Shown piece by piece: positions 10,432-18,799 of a DNA stretch of 38,528 nt. The stretch's first letter is position 1. Every line of letters begins with the position of its first letter. Under the pieces are notes generated by a model. The model worked only from the letters and a program-made list of their open reading frames with translations. It did not search any database and was not told the origin of the DNA. Made by a program: the position numbers and the translations under genes. Source of the stretch: Deltaproteobacteria bacterium (GTDB taxonomy: Bacteria; Desulfobacterota; Syntrophorhabdia; Syntrophorhabdales; Syntrophorhabdaceae); assembly GCA_029553295.1 (NCBI GenBank), contig JAKPCK010000088.1, forward strand, positions 1 through 38,528. Reading direction: 5' to 3'.

Positions 10432-11398
10432 AAAGAGATACGCATATTATCAAGGATGTTCCCTTGAAGGGACTGCGGTGGAATATGACAAGTCAATGAG
10501 GGTTGTTTTTGATGCACTGGGCATTGACTATGTTGAACCTGAAGACTGGAGTTGCTGTGGCTCAACCCCGGCCCATACAGTAGACCATGTCTTTGCTGCT
10601 GCCCTTGCAGCAAGAAACCTGTCTATTATCGAGAATATGGGTCTTGATGTGGTAACCACAAACTGTCCTTCATGTCTCATGGCCTTTAAAAAGGCACAGT
10701 ACTCCATGGAGAACGACGAGACATTCAAGGAGAAGGTAAACGAGCTCCTTGATGAAAAGTATAACTGTGGGGTATATGCCAAGTCTTCACTCCAGATACT
10801 ATATGAAGATGTGGGATTAGAGGCCATATCCAACCGGGTAACCCATATAATCCCAGATATGAAGGCCGCACCTTACTATGGCTGCATAATGAACAGACCA
10901 CCCAAGATCGCCCAGTTCGACGACCCTGAAAACCCCATATCCATGGACAGGATTATATCTGCCCTTGGTATTGAGGTATGTGACTTTGCCTTTAAATTAG
11001 AGTGCTGTGGCGCTGCATTCGGTGTGCCTAAGAGGAAGATGGTAAATGAACTGTCTAAAAAAGTCATTGCCATGGCAGAGGATGCAGGGGCAAACTGTAT
11101 TGTTGTTGCATGCCCATTATGCCAGCAGAACCTTGATTTGAGGCAGGAACAGATAAATCAGACAACAGGTTCTAATTTCAATATCCCGGTTATATATTTT
11201 ACCCAGTTGATGGGTCTTGCATTCGGGTATACCCCAAAGGAATTAGGACTTGATAAGCTCATTGTCAGTGCAGACCATTTTGCACGCTCCCGCATTACAA
11301 AGCAGGAGTATTTAGAGAGGGAGAAGGCAAAAGAACAGGAAAAAAAGGCAAAAAAAGAAGTTAAAAAACAAGAGACTGGAGAAGAGGAGAACCCATAG
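10424..11398 (+). CDS. hdrB: HdrB-like subunit with two CCG domains
   Basis: The catalytic disulfide-reducing subunit of Hdr-type complexes. Both cysteine-rich (CCG) domains that bind the unusual non-cubane [4Fe-4S] clusters are complete: C12-x31-C44C45-x35-C81-x2-C84 and C154-x39-C194C195-x34-C230-x2-C233. This fits the family pattern CX31-39CCX35-36CXXC, with one spacer a residue short. At 324 residues it is a little longer than typical because of a charged tail from about 300 (Lys/Glu-rich, ending EEENP). It overlaps hdrC by 8 bases and abuts hdrA directly. In bacteria without coenzymes M and B the substrate is not a methanogen heterodisulfide; DsrC-type or other protein disulfides have been proposed. 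Confidence 0.93.
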   Translation: MAKKRYAYYQGCSLEGTAVEYDKSMRVVFDALGIDYVEPEDWSCCGSTPAHTVDHVFAAALAARNLSIIENMGLDVVTTNCPSCLMAFKKAQYSMENDETFKEKVNELLDEKYNCGVYAKSSLQILYEDVGLEAISNRVTHIIPDMKAAPYYGCIMNRPPKIAQFDDPENPISMDRIISALGIEVCDFAFKLECCGAAFGVPKRKMVNELSKKVIAMAEDAGANCIVVACPLCQQNLDLRQEQINQTTGSNFNIPVIYFTQLMGLAFGYTPKELGLDKLIVSADHFARSRITKQEYLEREKAKEQEKKAKKEVKKQETGEEENP

Positions 11399-13360
11399 AT
11401 GAGGGTTGGTGTATTTATTTGCCATTGTGGAAACAATATTGCAGGGACAGTAGATGTCAAGGCTGTTGCCGATGAGATAAGAAAAATCCCCGGTGTTGCC
11501 CATGCTACAACATATATGTATACATGCTCTGAGCCGGGACAGGATGAGATTAAACAGGCAATAAAGCAGTATAATCTCAACAGGATCGTTGTGGCAGCAT
11601 GTTCACCGAGGATGCACGAGCTGACATTCAGAAGGACAATAGAGAAGGCAGGGCTTAATAAATACTACTTTGAGATGGCCAACATCCGTGAACACATATC
11701 ATGGGTTGGCGAAAACAAAGAGGCCAACACAAAAAAGGCTATCGATGTCATTACAATGGCTGTTGCCAAGGTTATGCAGGATAAGCCGCTTTTCTCTTCA
11801 TCCTTCAAGATAAACAAGAGGGTCCTTGTCATAGGTGGTGGTGTGGCAGGTATGCAGGCAGCCCTGGACTGCGGCGACGGCGGTCTTGAGGTTGTCCTGG
11901 TAGAGAAGAGCCCGAGCGTAGGCGGTATGATGTCAAGGCTCGACAAGACCTTCCCAACTATAGACTGCTCCATATGCATACTGGGTCCAAAGATGGTGGA
12001 TGTGGCCCAGCACGATAAGATAAAACTCTATGCATATTCAGAGATAGAGGATATAAAAGGTTATGTAGGTAACTATCAGATAAAGATAAGAAAGAAGGCA
12101 ACATATGTGGACTGGACAAAATGCACAGGATGCGGTGCATGTATGGAGAAATGCCCTTCAAGAAATGCCTATGACTATTTTAATTTCGGTGTGGCACCTA
12201 CAAAGGCCATTAATATCCCATTCCCACAGGCTATACCGAAAAAGGCCAAGATAGACCCCAACTACTGCAGGCAATTCACAAAAGGCAAATGTGGCGTATG
12301 TGCAAAGATATGCCCCACAAAGGCCATTAACTATGAGATGCAGGATGAGATAGTTACAGAAGAGGTGGGTGCAATAATAGTTGCATCAGGATACAGCCTC
12401 CTTGACCTGGAAAGGCTTCCGGAATACGGTGGTGGCCGTTACCCTGATGTTATATCAGGTATCCAGTATGAGAGGCTCCTCAATGCATCCGGTCCAACAG
12501 CAGGGCATATATTGAGACCATCAGACAATACAGAACCAAAGACCGTTGTCTTTGTGGCATGTGCAGGCTCAAGGGATAAGTCAATAGGCGTCCCTTACTG
12601 CTCCAACTTCTGTTGTATGTATATTGCAAAACAGGCAATACTAACCAAAGACCATATACCTGATTCCCAGTCCTATGTGTTCTATATGGACATAAGGTCA
12701 CCTGGAAAGGGGTATGACGAGTTTACCAGGCGGGCACAGGAGGACTATGGCGTCAAATATATAAGGGGTCGTGTATCAAGGATATACCCGAAGGGCAAGA
12801 AGATGGTGGTGAGGGGTGCAGATACACTCCTTGGGACACAGGTAGAGGTAGAGGCAGATCTGGTTGTACTGGGGACAGCAGTCCTTTCCAACCCTGATGC
12901 AGCACGCCTTGCAGAAAAACTCCATATATCCTATGATACATTCGGTTTCTATGTAGAGAGCCATCCAAAATTAAGACCAGTTGAGACAAACACATCAGGT
13001 GTATTTCTTGCCGGTGCGTGTCAGGGTCCAAAGGATATACCGGCATCAGTGGGTCAGGGCAGCGCAGCAGCCAGTAAGGTCCTTGCCTTATTCTCCAAGG
13101 ATATGCTGGAATCAGACCCTGCTGTGGCAAAGGTTAATATAAACAAATGTGTTGGATGCCTGAAGTGCGTCCGAACATGTCCTTTCCAGGCAATAAAGGA
13201 AAATCAGTTGAGAGACGGCAGGATAGTTGCTGATGTTATAGAGACAGTCTGTGCTGGTTGTGGTGTATGCACATCTACATGCCCATGCGGTGCAATTCAG
13301 TTACAGCATTTTACAGACAACCAGATATTGGCGGAGGTTAATGCATTATGTCAGGGGTAG
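11399..13360 (+). CDS. hdrA: HdrA-like flavin/iron-sulfur electron-bifurcating subunit
   Basis: The FAD-containing core of Hdr complexes, thought to be the site of flavin-based electron bifurcation. At 653 residues it is in the normal single-HdrA range. N-terminal Cys motif CHCGNN (Cys8, Cys10), FAD-binding GGGVAG (146-151), a central ferredoxin-like insert with CTGCGACMEKCP (from Cys242) and CGVCAKICP, and two C-terminal [4Fe-4S] motifs (CVGCLKCVRTCP from Cys584; CAGCGVCTSTCP from Cys618). The conserved DCSICILGPKM stretch has an ordinary Cys codon, and there is no in-frame TGA, so it does not use selenocysteine. It starts immediately after the hdrB stop and overlaps flxD by 13 bases, so translation is coupled. 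Confidence 0.95.
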   Translation: MRVGVFICHCGNNIAGTVDVKAVADEIRKIPGVAHATTYMYTCSEPGQDEIKQAIKQYNLNRIVVAACSPRMHELTFRRTIEKAGLNKYYFEMANIREHISWVGENKEANTKKAIDVITMAVAKVMQDKPLFSSSFKINKRVLVIGGGVAGMQAALDCGDGGLEVVLVEKSPSVGGMMSRLDKTFPTIDCSICILGPKMVDVAQHDKIKLYAYSEIEDIKGYVGNYQIKIRKKATYVDWTKCTGCGACMEKCPSRNAYDYFNFGVAPTKAINIPFPQAIPKKAKIDPNYCRQFTKGKCGVCAKICPTKAINYEMQDEIVTEEVGAIIVASGYSLLDLERLPEYGGGRYPDVISGIQYERLLNASGPTAGHILRPSDNTEPKTVVFVACAGSRDKSIGVPYCSNFCCMYIAKQAILTKDHIPDSQSYVFYMDIRSPGKGYDEFTRRAQEDYGVKYIRGRVSRIYPKGKKMVVRGADTLLGTQVEVEADLVVLGTAVLSNPDAARLAEKLHISYDTFGFYVESHPKLRPVETNTSGVFLAGACQGPKDIPASVGQGSAAASKVLALFSKDMLESDPAVAKVNINKCVGCLKCVRTCPFQAIKENQLRDGRIVADVIETVCAGCGVCTSTCPCGAIQLQHFTDNQILAEVNALCQG

Positions 13361-13776
13361 ACCCTAAACAAGAGTTAAGGATAGTAGGATTTCTTTGTAA
13401 CTGGTGTTCATATGGTGGTGCAGATACTGCTGGGGTGAGTCGTTTTAAACAACCAACTGACCTCCGCATAATCAGAGTCCCCTGTTCAGGAAGGGTAGAC
13501 CCCCTTTTTGTGGTTAAGGCACTTTTAAACGGTGCAGACGGGGTTCTTGTTTCAGGGTGTCACCCGAGGGACTGTCACTATTCAGACGGAAACTTCTATG
13601 CCAGAAGAAGACTCGAGATGTTAAAGAGACTCCTATCTTTCTTAGGCATAGACAACAGGAGATTCCACTACACATGGATATCTGCCTCAGAGGGTGCAAG
13701 GTGGCAGCAGACTGTCAGAGATTTTACAGAGGCAATCCATAGATTAGGCCCGTTGAATATAAAAAGGGAGGCTTAA
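13348..13776 (+). CDS. flxD: MvhD/FlxD-like [2Fe-2S] electron-transfer subunit
   Basis: A 142-residue protein of the MvhD family, which delivers electrons to HdrA from a hydrogenase, formate dehydrogenase or Flx module. The conserved cysteines are all present: FLCNWCSYGGAD (Cys17, Cys20), RVPCSGRVDP (Cys46) and GCHPRDCHY (Cys71, Cys76). It overlaps the hdrA 3' end by 13 bases, which places it in the HdrA complex. No hydrogenase subunits (MvhA/MvhG) follow; the next three genes are of the Flx type, so the name flxD fits better than mvhD. Confidence 0.92.
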   Translation: MSGVDPKQELRIVGFLCNWCSYGGADTAGVSRFKQPTDLRIIRVPCSGRVDPLFVVKALLNGADGVLVSGCHPRDCHYSDGNFYARRRLEMLKRLLSFLGIDNRRFHYTWISASEGARWQQTVRDFTEAIHRLGPLNIKREA

Positions 13777-13779
13777 AGC

Positions 13780-14736
13780 GTGTCAATGGAGATGCTCAGA
13801 GATGTGGTAAAAAATGTTTTAAGTGAAGTAGATGTTGTTATAGGTTATACAGAGGGTTTTGATAAGGTCCATGCAACCCCTCTTTTTATAAATACACCGG
13901 AGCAGGTAGACAGGCTCATATGGTCTCCTATCTGTGTCCATAATCTCACAACCTACCTTCCATCTCTAAAGAAAAAGGTAGGCATCATAGTAAAGGGCTG
14001 TGATAGCAGGACAATAGTCCAGTATATGCAGGAAGGGCTCATCAATAGAGAGAATATAAAGATAATAGGTATCCCCTGCAGCGGGGTCATAAGCGTTAAG
14101 AAACTAACAAAGGCAGTAGACTATGCAAACATCGAGGATATCTCCTTTGAAAAGGATGGAAAGATAAATGTAACTACAGATAAGGGACAGAAGACACTGG
14201 CATTGACAGATGTCCAGCCTGATAAATGCAGGACATGCCAGTATCCCACACCTGTAATCTATGACCATCTTATCGGCGACCCCATATCATCTGACAAACC
14301 AAAAGAGAGTGTCTATGAGGATATAGTAGAGTTTGATAAGATGACACTGGAGGAGAAACTCAATTACTGGTTAAAAGAGTTCGATAGATGTATACGATGC
14401 TATGCATGCAGGAATGCATGCCCCATGTGTATTTGTCAGGACAGTTGTATAGCAGAGACCCGTGAGCCACACTGGATAAGCCAGAGACTAACCACACAGG
14501 AGAAACTCATGTTCCATATGATCCACGCAGTGCATCTGGCAGGCAGGTGTGTCGAGTGCGGGGAGTGTGAGAGGGTATGCCCCATGGGTATACCGGTCAA
14601 TAAGCTCAAGAGAAAGATAAATATGGATATGAAGGACCTGTTTGATTACGAACCCGGTGTAAATCCTGATGATAAGCCTCCCATGTATACATTTAATGTA
14701 GACGAGTTGAAAATCAAGGAGCATAAGATCGGATGA
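13780..14736 (+). CDS. FlxC-like protein: FrhB/FdhB-type N-domain plus two [4Fe-4S] clusters
   Basis: A 318-residue cytoplasmic iron-sulfur protein. The N-terminal two thirds (IVKGCDSRTIVQYMQEG, IIGIPCSGVIS, CRTCQYPTPVIYDHLIGD) resemble the FrhB/FdhB family (F420-hydrogenase/formate dehydrogenase beta subunits). The C-terminus carries two ferredoxin motifs, CIRCYACRNACP (from Cys204) and CVECGECERVCP (from Cys257). Start: GTG 13780 lies 8 bases after GGGAGG; the next ATG, two codons later, is too far from it. It sits 3 bases after flxD and overlaps the next gene by ATGA. Position in an Hdr-Flx operon suggests an electron-relay subunit between the NAD(P)H-oxidising flavoprotein and HdrA. The exact Flx letter is inferred from order and is less certain than the complex. 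Confidence 0.78.
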   Translation: MSMEMLRDVVKNVLSEVDVVIGYTEGFDKVHATPLFINTPEQVDRLIWSPICVHNLTTYLPSLKKKVGIIVKGCDSRTIVQYMQEGLINRENIKIIGIPCSGVISVKKLTKAVDYANIEDISFEKDGKINVTTDKGQKTLALTDVQPDKCRTCQYPTPVIYDHLIGDPISSDKPKESVYEDIVEFDKMTLEEKLNYWLKEFDRCIRCYACRNACPMCICQDSCIAETREPHWISQRLTTQEKLMFHMIHAVHLAGRCVECGECERVCPMGIPVNKLKRKINMDMKDLFDYEPGVNPDDKPPMYTFNVDELKIKEHKIG

Positions 14737-15812
14737 TAGAGATAGGTTTTCTCAAAAAAGAGAATTTACAGGCATTTTTAAAGGAACTGGCAGCAAAGTA
14801 TACTGTATATGCACCCTTTGCAGAGGAAGATATAGTATCCTTCAAGCCCCTTGCTGAGGGCAGGGATATCTGCCTTGATCGTCCTGCTAATCTATCGCCA
14901 AAATCAGTGATCTTTCCTCAGTATGAGACACTATTCAAATACAGTTTCTTAAAAAAAGAGGATAGCCCTGATAAGGTAGATATAAAGCTCGAAGAGCAGA
15001 TGGACTTCAAGGATACGGTTATATTCGGTGCAAGACCATGCGATGCAAAGGGTTTTACGGTCTACGACAGGGTTTACAAGGATTCAGATATACCAGACCC
15101 ATACTATACTGGCAGGCGTGAGAAGACAGTGATTATAGGCCTTGCATGTCCTGCACCATCCCCTGGTTGTTTCTGTGTGTCAGTGGGTGGTGGCCCTGCA
15201 GATAAAGAGGGTTCGGATATCCTCATTACAGAACTACCCAGTGGTTATGTATTTGAGCCTGTAACAGAAAAAGGCAAGGCATTAATGCAGTCAAGCCTCA
15301 TAGAAGACGGCAAGGCAAGCCTGCAAGAGGCACAGAAAAAACAGGAAGAGACAAAAAACAAGGTCAAAAATCCTTTTACAAAGACTGGAAAGCCTGAAAT
15401 ATCACAGAAGATATTTAATGAAGATGAATTCTGGGAACAGGCACTAAGCAAATGCGTAAGCTGTGCAGCATGCACATTCCTCTGCCCTACATGTTACTGT
15501 TTTAATATAACAGATGAGTCGAGATTAAAAGAGGGGGAGAGGATAAGGAGCTGGGATGCATGTATGTTTTTCCACTTTACCCTTGAGGCAAGTGGTCATA
15601 ACCCAAGACCTACAAAATTCCACAGGTTCAAAAACAGGGTAGGCCATAAGTTTGTTTATTATCCAGAGAAATACAACGGCGTCATAGCTTGCTGCGGCTG
15701 TGGAAGGTGCATAAGATACTGTCCTGTTTCAGTAGATATAAGCAAGGTCGTAGATGACCTGTGCGAGCAGAGCGCAGAAACAAATCTAACATCTAATGGG
15801 GGAAAGGCATGA
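14733..15812 (+). CDS. FlxB-like iron-sulfur protein (hydrogenase beta-subunit type)
   Basis: A 359-residue protein of the HydB/sulfhydrogenase beta-like family of dicluster ferredoxins that transfer electrons from partner flavoproteins. The N-terminal domain contains the conserved VIFGARPCDAKGF and GLACPAPSPGCFC. Two C-terminal cluster motifs follow: CVSCAACTFLCPTCYC (from Cys241) and CCGCGRCIRYCP (from Cys320). A charged Lys/Gln-rich linker (about 195-225) separates the halves. It begins at the ATGA overlap with the previous gene and ends in another overlap with the flavoprotein gene, the pairing also seen in sulfhydrogenase-type operons. It probably bridges FlxA to FlxC/FlxD; no hydrogenase active-site subunit is nearby. 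Confidence 0.8.
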   Translation: MIEIGFLKKENLQAFLKELAAKYTVYAPFAEEDIVSFKPLAEGRDICLDRPANLSPKSVIFPQYETLFKYSFLKKEDSPDKVDIKLEEQMDFKDTVIFGARPCDAKGFTVYDRVYKDSDIPDPYYTGRREKTVIIGLACPAPSPGCFCVSVGGGPADKEGSDILITELPSGYVFEPVTEKGKALMQSSLIEDGKASLQEAQKKQEETKNKVKNPFTKTGKPEISQKIFNEDEFWEQALSKCVSCAACTFLCPTCYCFNITDESRLKEGERIRSWDACMFFHFTLEASGHNPRPTKFHRFKNRVGHKFVYYPEKYNGVIACCGCGRCIRYCPVSVDISKVVDDLCEQSAETNLTSNGGKA

Positions 15813-16636
15813 AGAATCCCTACCTGCCTGAATTAGCAACCATTACAAACATTATAGAAGAGACACCCAATATAAAATCCTTTCATGTGGTCTTTAATGA
15901 CCCGGAAAAGATGAAAAACTTCAAATTCGAGCCAGGACAGGTTGGACAGCTCTCTGTTTTTGGTGTAGGTGAGTCAACCTTTGTTATAAATTCACCTCCC
16001 ACAAGGATGGAGTATCTCCAGTTCAGCGTCATGAAGGCAGGTGAGGTGACAAACGCCATACATGAACTCTATGTGGGAGACCAGATAGGTGTCAGGGCAC
16101 CCCTGGGCAACTGGTTCCCCTATGAACAGATGAAGGGCAAAAAAATACTCTTCATCGGTGGCGGCATTGGGCTTGCACCCCTGAGGACATTGATACTATT
16201 CATGCTCGACAACCGTAAGGACTACGACGACATAACGATACTTTACGGCGCCAGGACACCACCTGACCTATGTTACAAAGACGACCTCAAGGAGTGGGAA
16301 TCAAGGTCAGATGTCAATCTCATACTAACGGTTGATACAGAATATCCGGGATGGACAAAAAGGACAGGTTTTGTGCCAACAGTCCTCAATGAGATTGCAC
16401 CCTCCCCGGAGAATACCATAGCCATCACATGCGGTCCGCCTATAATGATAAAATTCGTCCTCCAGAACCTTGTAAAGCTCAACTTCAAGGATGAACAGAT
16501 TATAACCACCCTGGAAAAGAGGATGAAGTGCGGTATAGGTATCTGTGGAAGATGCAATATAGGCTCCAAATATGTGTGCAAGGATGGGCCTGTCTTCTCC
16601 CTTGACCAATTAAAGGCACTACCTCCTGAGCTATAA
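15809..16636 (+). CDS. FlxA-like FAD/NAD(P)-binding oxidoreductase with [2Fe-2S] cluster
   Basis: A 275-residue flavoprotein of the PyrK/HydG (ferredoxin-NADP reductase) fold, expected to oxidise NAD(P)H and feed electrons to the Hdr module. Seen: N-terminal FAD-binding barrel (FEPGQVGQLSVFGVGE, VMKAGEVTNAIHEL), NAD(P)-binding FIGGGIGLAPLRTL with the downstream TCGPPIMIK, and a C-terminal [2Fe-2S] motif C-x4-C-x2-C-x7-C (KCGIGICGRCNIGSKYVC). It is the last gene of the operon and overlaps its neighbour by ATGA. With hdrCBA and flxD it completes the FlxABCD-HdrABC set described from sulfate reducers and other anaerobes, where NADH oxidation is coupled to ferredoxin and disulfide reduction. Confidence 0.88.
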   Translation: MKNPYLPELATITNIIEETPNIKSFHVVFNDPEKMKNFKFEPGQVGQLSVFGVGESTFVINSPPTRMEYLQFSVMKAGEVTNAIHELYVGDQIGVRAPLGNWFPYEQMKGKKILFIGGGIGLAPLRTLILFMLDNRKDYDDITILYGARTPPDLCYKDDLKEWESRSDVNLILTVDTEYPGWTKRTGFVPTVLNEIAPSPENTIAITCGPPIMIKFVLQNLVKLNFKDEQIITTLEKRMKCGIGICGRCNIGSKYVCKDGPVFSLDQLKALPPEL

Positions 16637-16656
16637 AAATATAGAAAAACAATCTT

Positions 16657-16706
16657 AAAGCCCTTTGCAAGGCCTCAGATACAAAGGTTTTGCAGAGGGC
16701 TTTTAG
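16657..16706 (+). terminator. Intrinsic terminator of the hdr-flx operon
   Basis: AAAGCCCTTTGCAA (16657-16670) pairs with TTGCAGAGGGCTTT (16690-16703) in a 14-bp stem containing one G-U wobble, with a 19-base loop, followed by a T-rich stretch (CTTTTAGTTT). It begins 20 bases after the flxA stop, the expected place for the operon end. Confidence 0.8.
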
Positions 16707-16732
16707 TTTAGCCTGAAGACCACAGATCAAAA

Positions 16733-16764
16733 CCATCCTGCTCTGGCAGGTGTGTATGACCTTA
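16733..16764 (+). repeat. Possible dispersed intergenic element, copy 2
   Basis: ACCATCCTGCTCTGGC followed by GTATGACCTT resembles the stretch after ilvD at 1585-1616. In this copy CCTGC and GCAGG form a perfect 5-bp stem with a TCTG loop. It lies between the hdr-flx terminator and the tig promoter and overlaps neither. Confidence 0.35.
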
Positions 16765-16831
16765 TTTAGACTGCTAAGCCTCAAAGATATGGAATAGATA
16801 TGTAGACTTTTTTGATTTCCAAAGGAAAATA

Positions 16832-16860
16832 TTGAATAAATTAGCGTTGTGATTTATAAT
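16832..16860 (+). promoter_or_regulatory. Sigma-70 promoter of tig-clpP-clpX
   Basis: TTGAAT (16832-16837), a 17-base spacer and a perfect TATAAT (16855-16860) lie about 70 bases before the tig ATG. Housekeeping control of the chaperone/protease operon fits; no clear heat-shock (sigma-32 or CIRCE) motif was seen. Confidence 0.7.
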
Positions 16861-16931
16861 ACACGGAGGCATATGCAATGGATATTCATACTGTCTTTGC
16901 AGGATGAGTTATAATTATATCGGAGGCCCTG

Positions 16932-18209
16932 ATGAAGATTGATGTTCAAGTTATAGATAATGTTACGAAAAAGCTCGAGGTGAGAATTCCTGAGGAGGAT
17001 ATTAAGAGAATCGAGGAAGGCATTTATAATGAGCTAAAGAGACAGGCAAAGATAAAAGGTTTTCGACCTGGAAAGGCACCTCGTAACATAATCGCTACAT
17101 TCTATAAGGATTACATAGATGATGAGCTAAGAAACAGGCTCGTGAAAAACACTATGTTTGATGCCCTTAAAGAGGCAGATATAAATCCCATTGGTGAACC
17201 TATTGTTGATTTTTTAGAAGAGGATGGTCTGAAAGGCTATGTCCTTGAGTGTGAGGTCATCCCTGAGATAGAACTCCCAGAATATAAAGGCATAGAGGTG
17301 GAGGTAGAGCCTATTAATATAACTGAAGAGGATATCAACAAGAGGATAGAGAGCATAAGGCTCCTCCATGCTGAGATGAGGATGAAAGAGGCAGATGAGG
17401 GTGCTGAGGAAGGTGATTTTGTTGTCATAAGCTATCAGGGTTTCCTATCCGACATACCATTAAAAGAGGTAAAGTCAGATGCATATCCCATTGAGCTAGG
17501 TTCATCATCTGTCATGCCTGAATTTGAGAAAGAGATATACGGATTAAAGATGGGAGAGGATAAGGAGTTTGATATAGATTTTCCCGATGATTATCCGGAT
17601 AAGGATATATGCGGAAAGAGAGTTACATTCAAGGTCCATATAAAAGAGATAAGAAAGAAGATACTGCCTGAATTAGATGACGACTTTGCAAAGGATATGG
17701 GCTTTGAAAACCTCGATGATATGAAGGCAAACATAAAAGACGAGCTCTTAAAGGAAAAGGAAAAAAACAGGAACAAAATCATATATCAAAAGATTATAGA
17801 CAGAATCCTTGAGGGTATAGAGATACCTATCCCCAAGAGATACCTGGCAAAGAGGGTAGAGTCCATGCTTGAGGATGCAGAGGCAAGATACCCTTCTGAA
17901 GGCATTGCAGAGGACATAAAAAAGAATATAGAAGGCACCCTCAGGAAGGACTTTGAGGAAAAGGCATCATTGAGGATAAAGACAGACATATTGCTCACCA
18001 AGATAGCAGAAAAAGAAGACCTCAAGATAGAAGAGGGTGATGTAGAGGAGAGGATAAAGAGGATTGCCGAGGACTCAAAGAGACCCTTTATAGAGATAAA
18101 GAGTTTTTATGAGCGGAATAACCTGATAGACAAGCTAAAAGACATTATCCTTGAGGAAAAGACGCTCAATCTCCTGAAGGATAATGCTGTTATAAAGGAG
18201 ACACCATGA
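16932..18209 (+). CDS. tig: Trigger factor, ribosome-associated chaperone/prolyl isomerase
   Basis: It binds at the ribosome exit tunnel and protects nascent chains. At 425 residues it is the normal length. The N-terminal ribosome-binding domain has the signature [12 protein letters not shown] (family GFRxGKxP). The central FKBP-type PPIase domain (about 150-240, [12 protein letters not shown]..., [20 protein letters not shown]) and the long helical C-terminal domain (about 250-425) follow. The start ATG is preceded by CGGAGG with 5 bases spacing. Its last four bases form an ATGA overlap with clpP. The tig-clpP-clpX order is a widely conserved bacterial operon linking folding with degradation. 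Confidence 0.97.
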   Translation: MKIDVQVIDNVTKKLEVRIPEEDIKRIEEGIYNELKRQAKIKGFRPGKAPRNIIATFYKDYIDDELRNRLVKNTMFDALKEADINPIGEPIVDFLEEDGLKGYVLECEVIPEIELPEYKGIEVEVEPINITEEDINKRIESIRLLHAEMRMKEADEGAEEGDFVVISYQGFLSDIPLKEVKSDAYPIELGSSSVMPEFEKEIYGLKMGEDKEFDIDFPDDYPDKDICGKRVTFKVHIKEIRKKILPELDDDFAKDMGFENLDDMKANIKDELLKEKEKNRNKIIYQKIIDRILEGIEIPIPKRYLAKRVESMLEDAEARYPSEGIAEDIKKNIEGTLRKDFEEKASLRIKTDILLTKIAEKEDLKIEEGDVEERIKRIAEDSKRPFIEIKSFYERNNLIDKLKDIILEEKTLNLLKDNAVIKETP

Positions 18210-18799
18210 CCCTTATCCCCATGGTAATAGAAAGGGATGGGAGAGGCGAGAGGGCATACGATATATACTCGAGGCTCCTCAAAGAGAGGATAATTTTTCT
18301 CGGTTCAGCCATAGATGACAATGTGGCCAATATCATTATTGCCCAGTTGTTGTTCCTCGAATCAGAAGACCCATCCAAAGACATATTCCTGTATATAAAC
18401 AGCCCGGGCGGCATAATTACAAGCGGTCTTGCCATATATGACACCATGCAGTATATAAAACCTGCTGTTGTCACCATGTGTATAGGTCAGGCAGCGAGCA
18501 TGGGTGCTGTTTTACTGGCTGGAGGTGCAAAGGGTAAGAGGCTTGCCCTTCCCCATTCAAGGATACTCATACATCAGCCCTTAGGAGGGGTCCAGGGTCA
18601 GGCAACAGATATAAACATACAGGCAAAGGAGATATTGAGGATGCGCCAGGAGATAAATAACATATTTACAAAACATACTGGCCAGCCCCCGGAGAGGATA
18701 GAGGCAGATACAGAGAGGGATTTTTATATGACGGCACAGCAGGCACTTGAATACGGAATAATAGATGAAATCGTAGAAAAGAGGGCATTAAATGATTAA
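18206..18799 (+). CDS. clpP: ATP-dependent Clp protease proteolytic subunit
   Basis: A serine peptidase that assembles as a double heptameric ring and degrades substrates unfolded by ClpX. At 197 residues it is the usual length. The catalytic triad is complete: Ser98 in GQAASMGA, His123 in [10 protein letters not shown] and Asp172 in TERDFYM. The motifs INSPGG and [12 protein letters not shown] are also conserved. The start overlaps the tig stop (ATGA) with GGAG upstream; the 3' end overlaps clpX by 8 bases. Confidence 0.98.
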   Translation: MTLIPMVIERDGRGERAYDIYSRLLKERIIFLGSAIDDNVANIIIAQLLFLESEDPSKDIFLYINSPGGIITSGLAIYDTMQYIKPAVVTMCIGQAASMGAVLLAGGAKGKRLALPHSRILIHQPLGGVQGQATDINIQAKEILRMRQEINNIFTKHTGQPPERIEADTERDFYMTAQQALEYGIIDEIVEKRALND

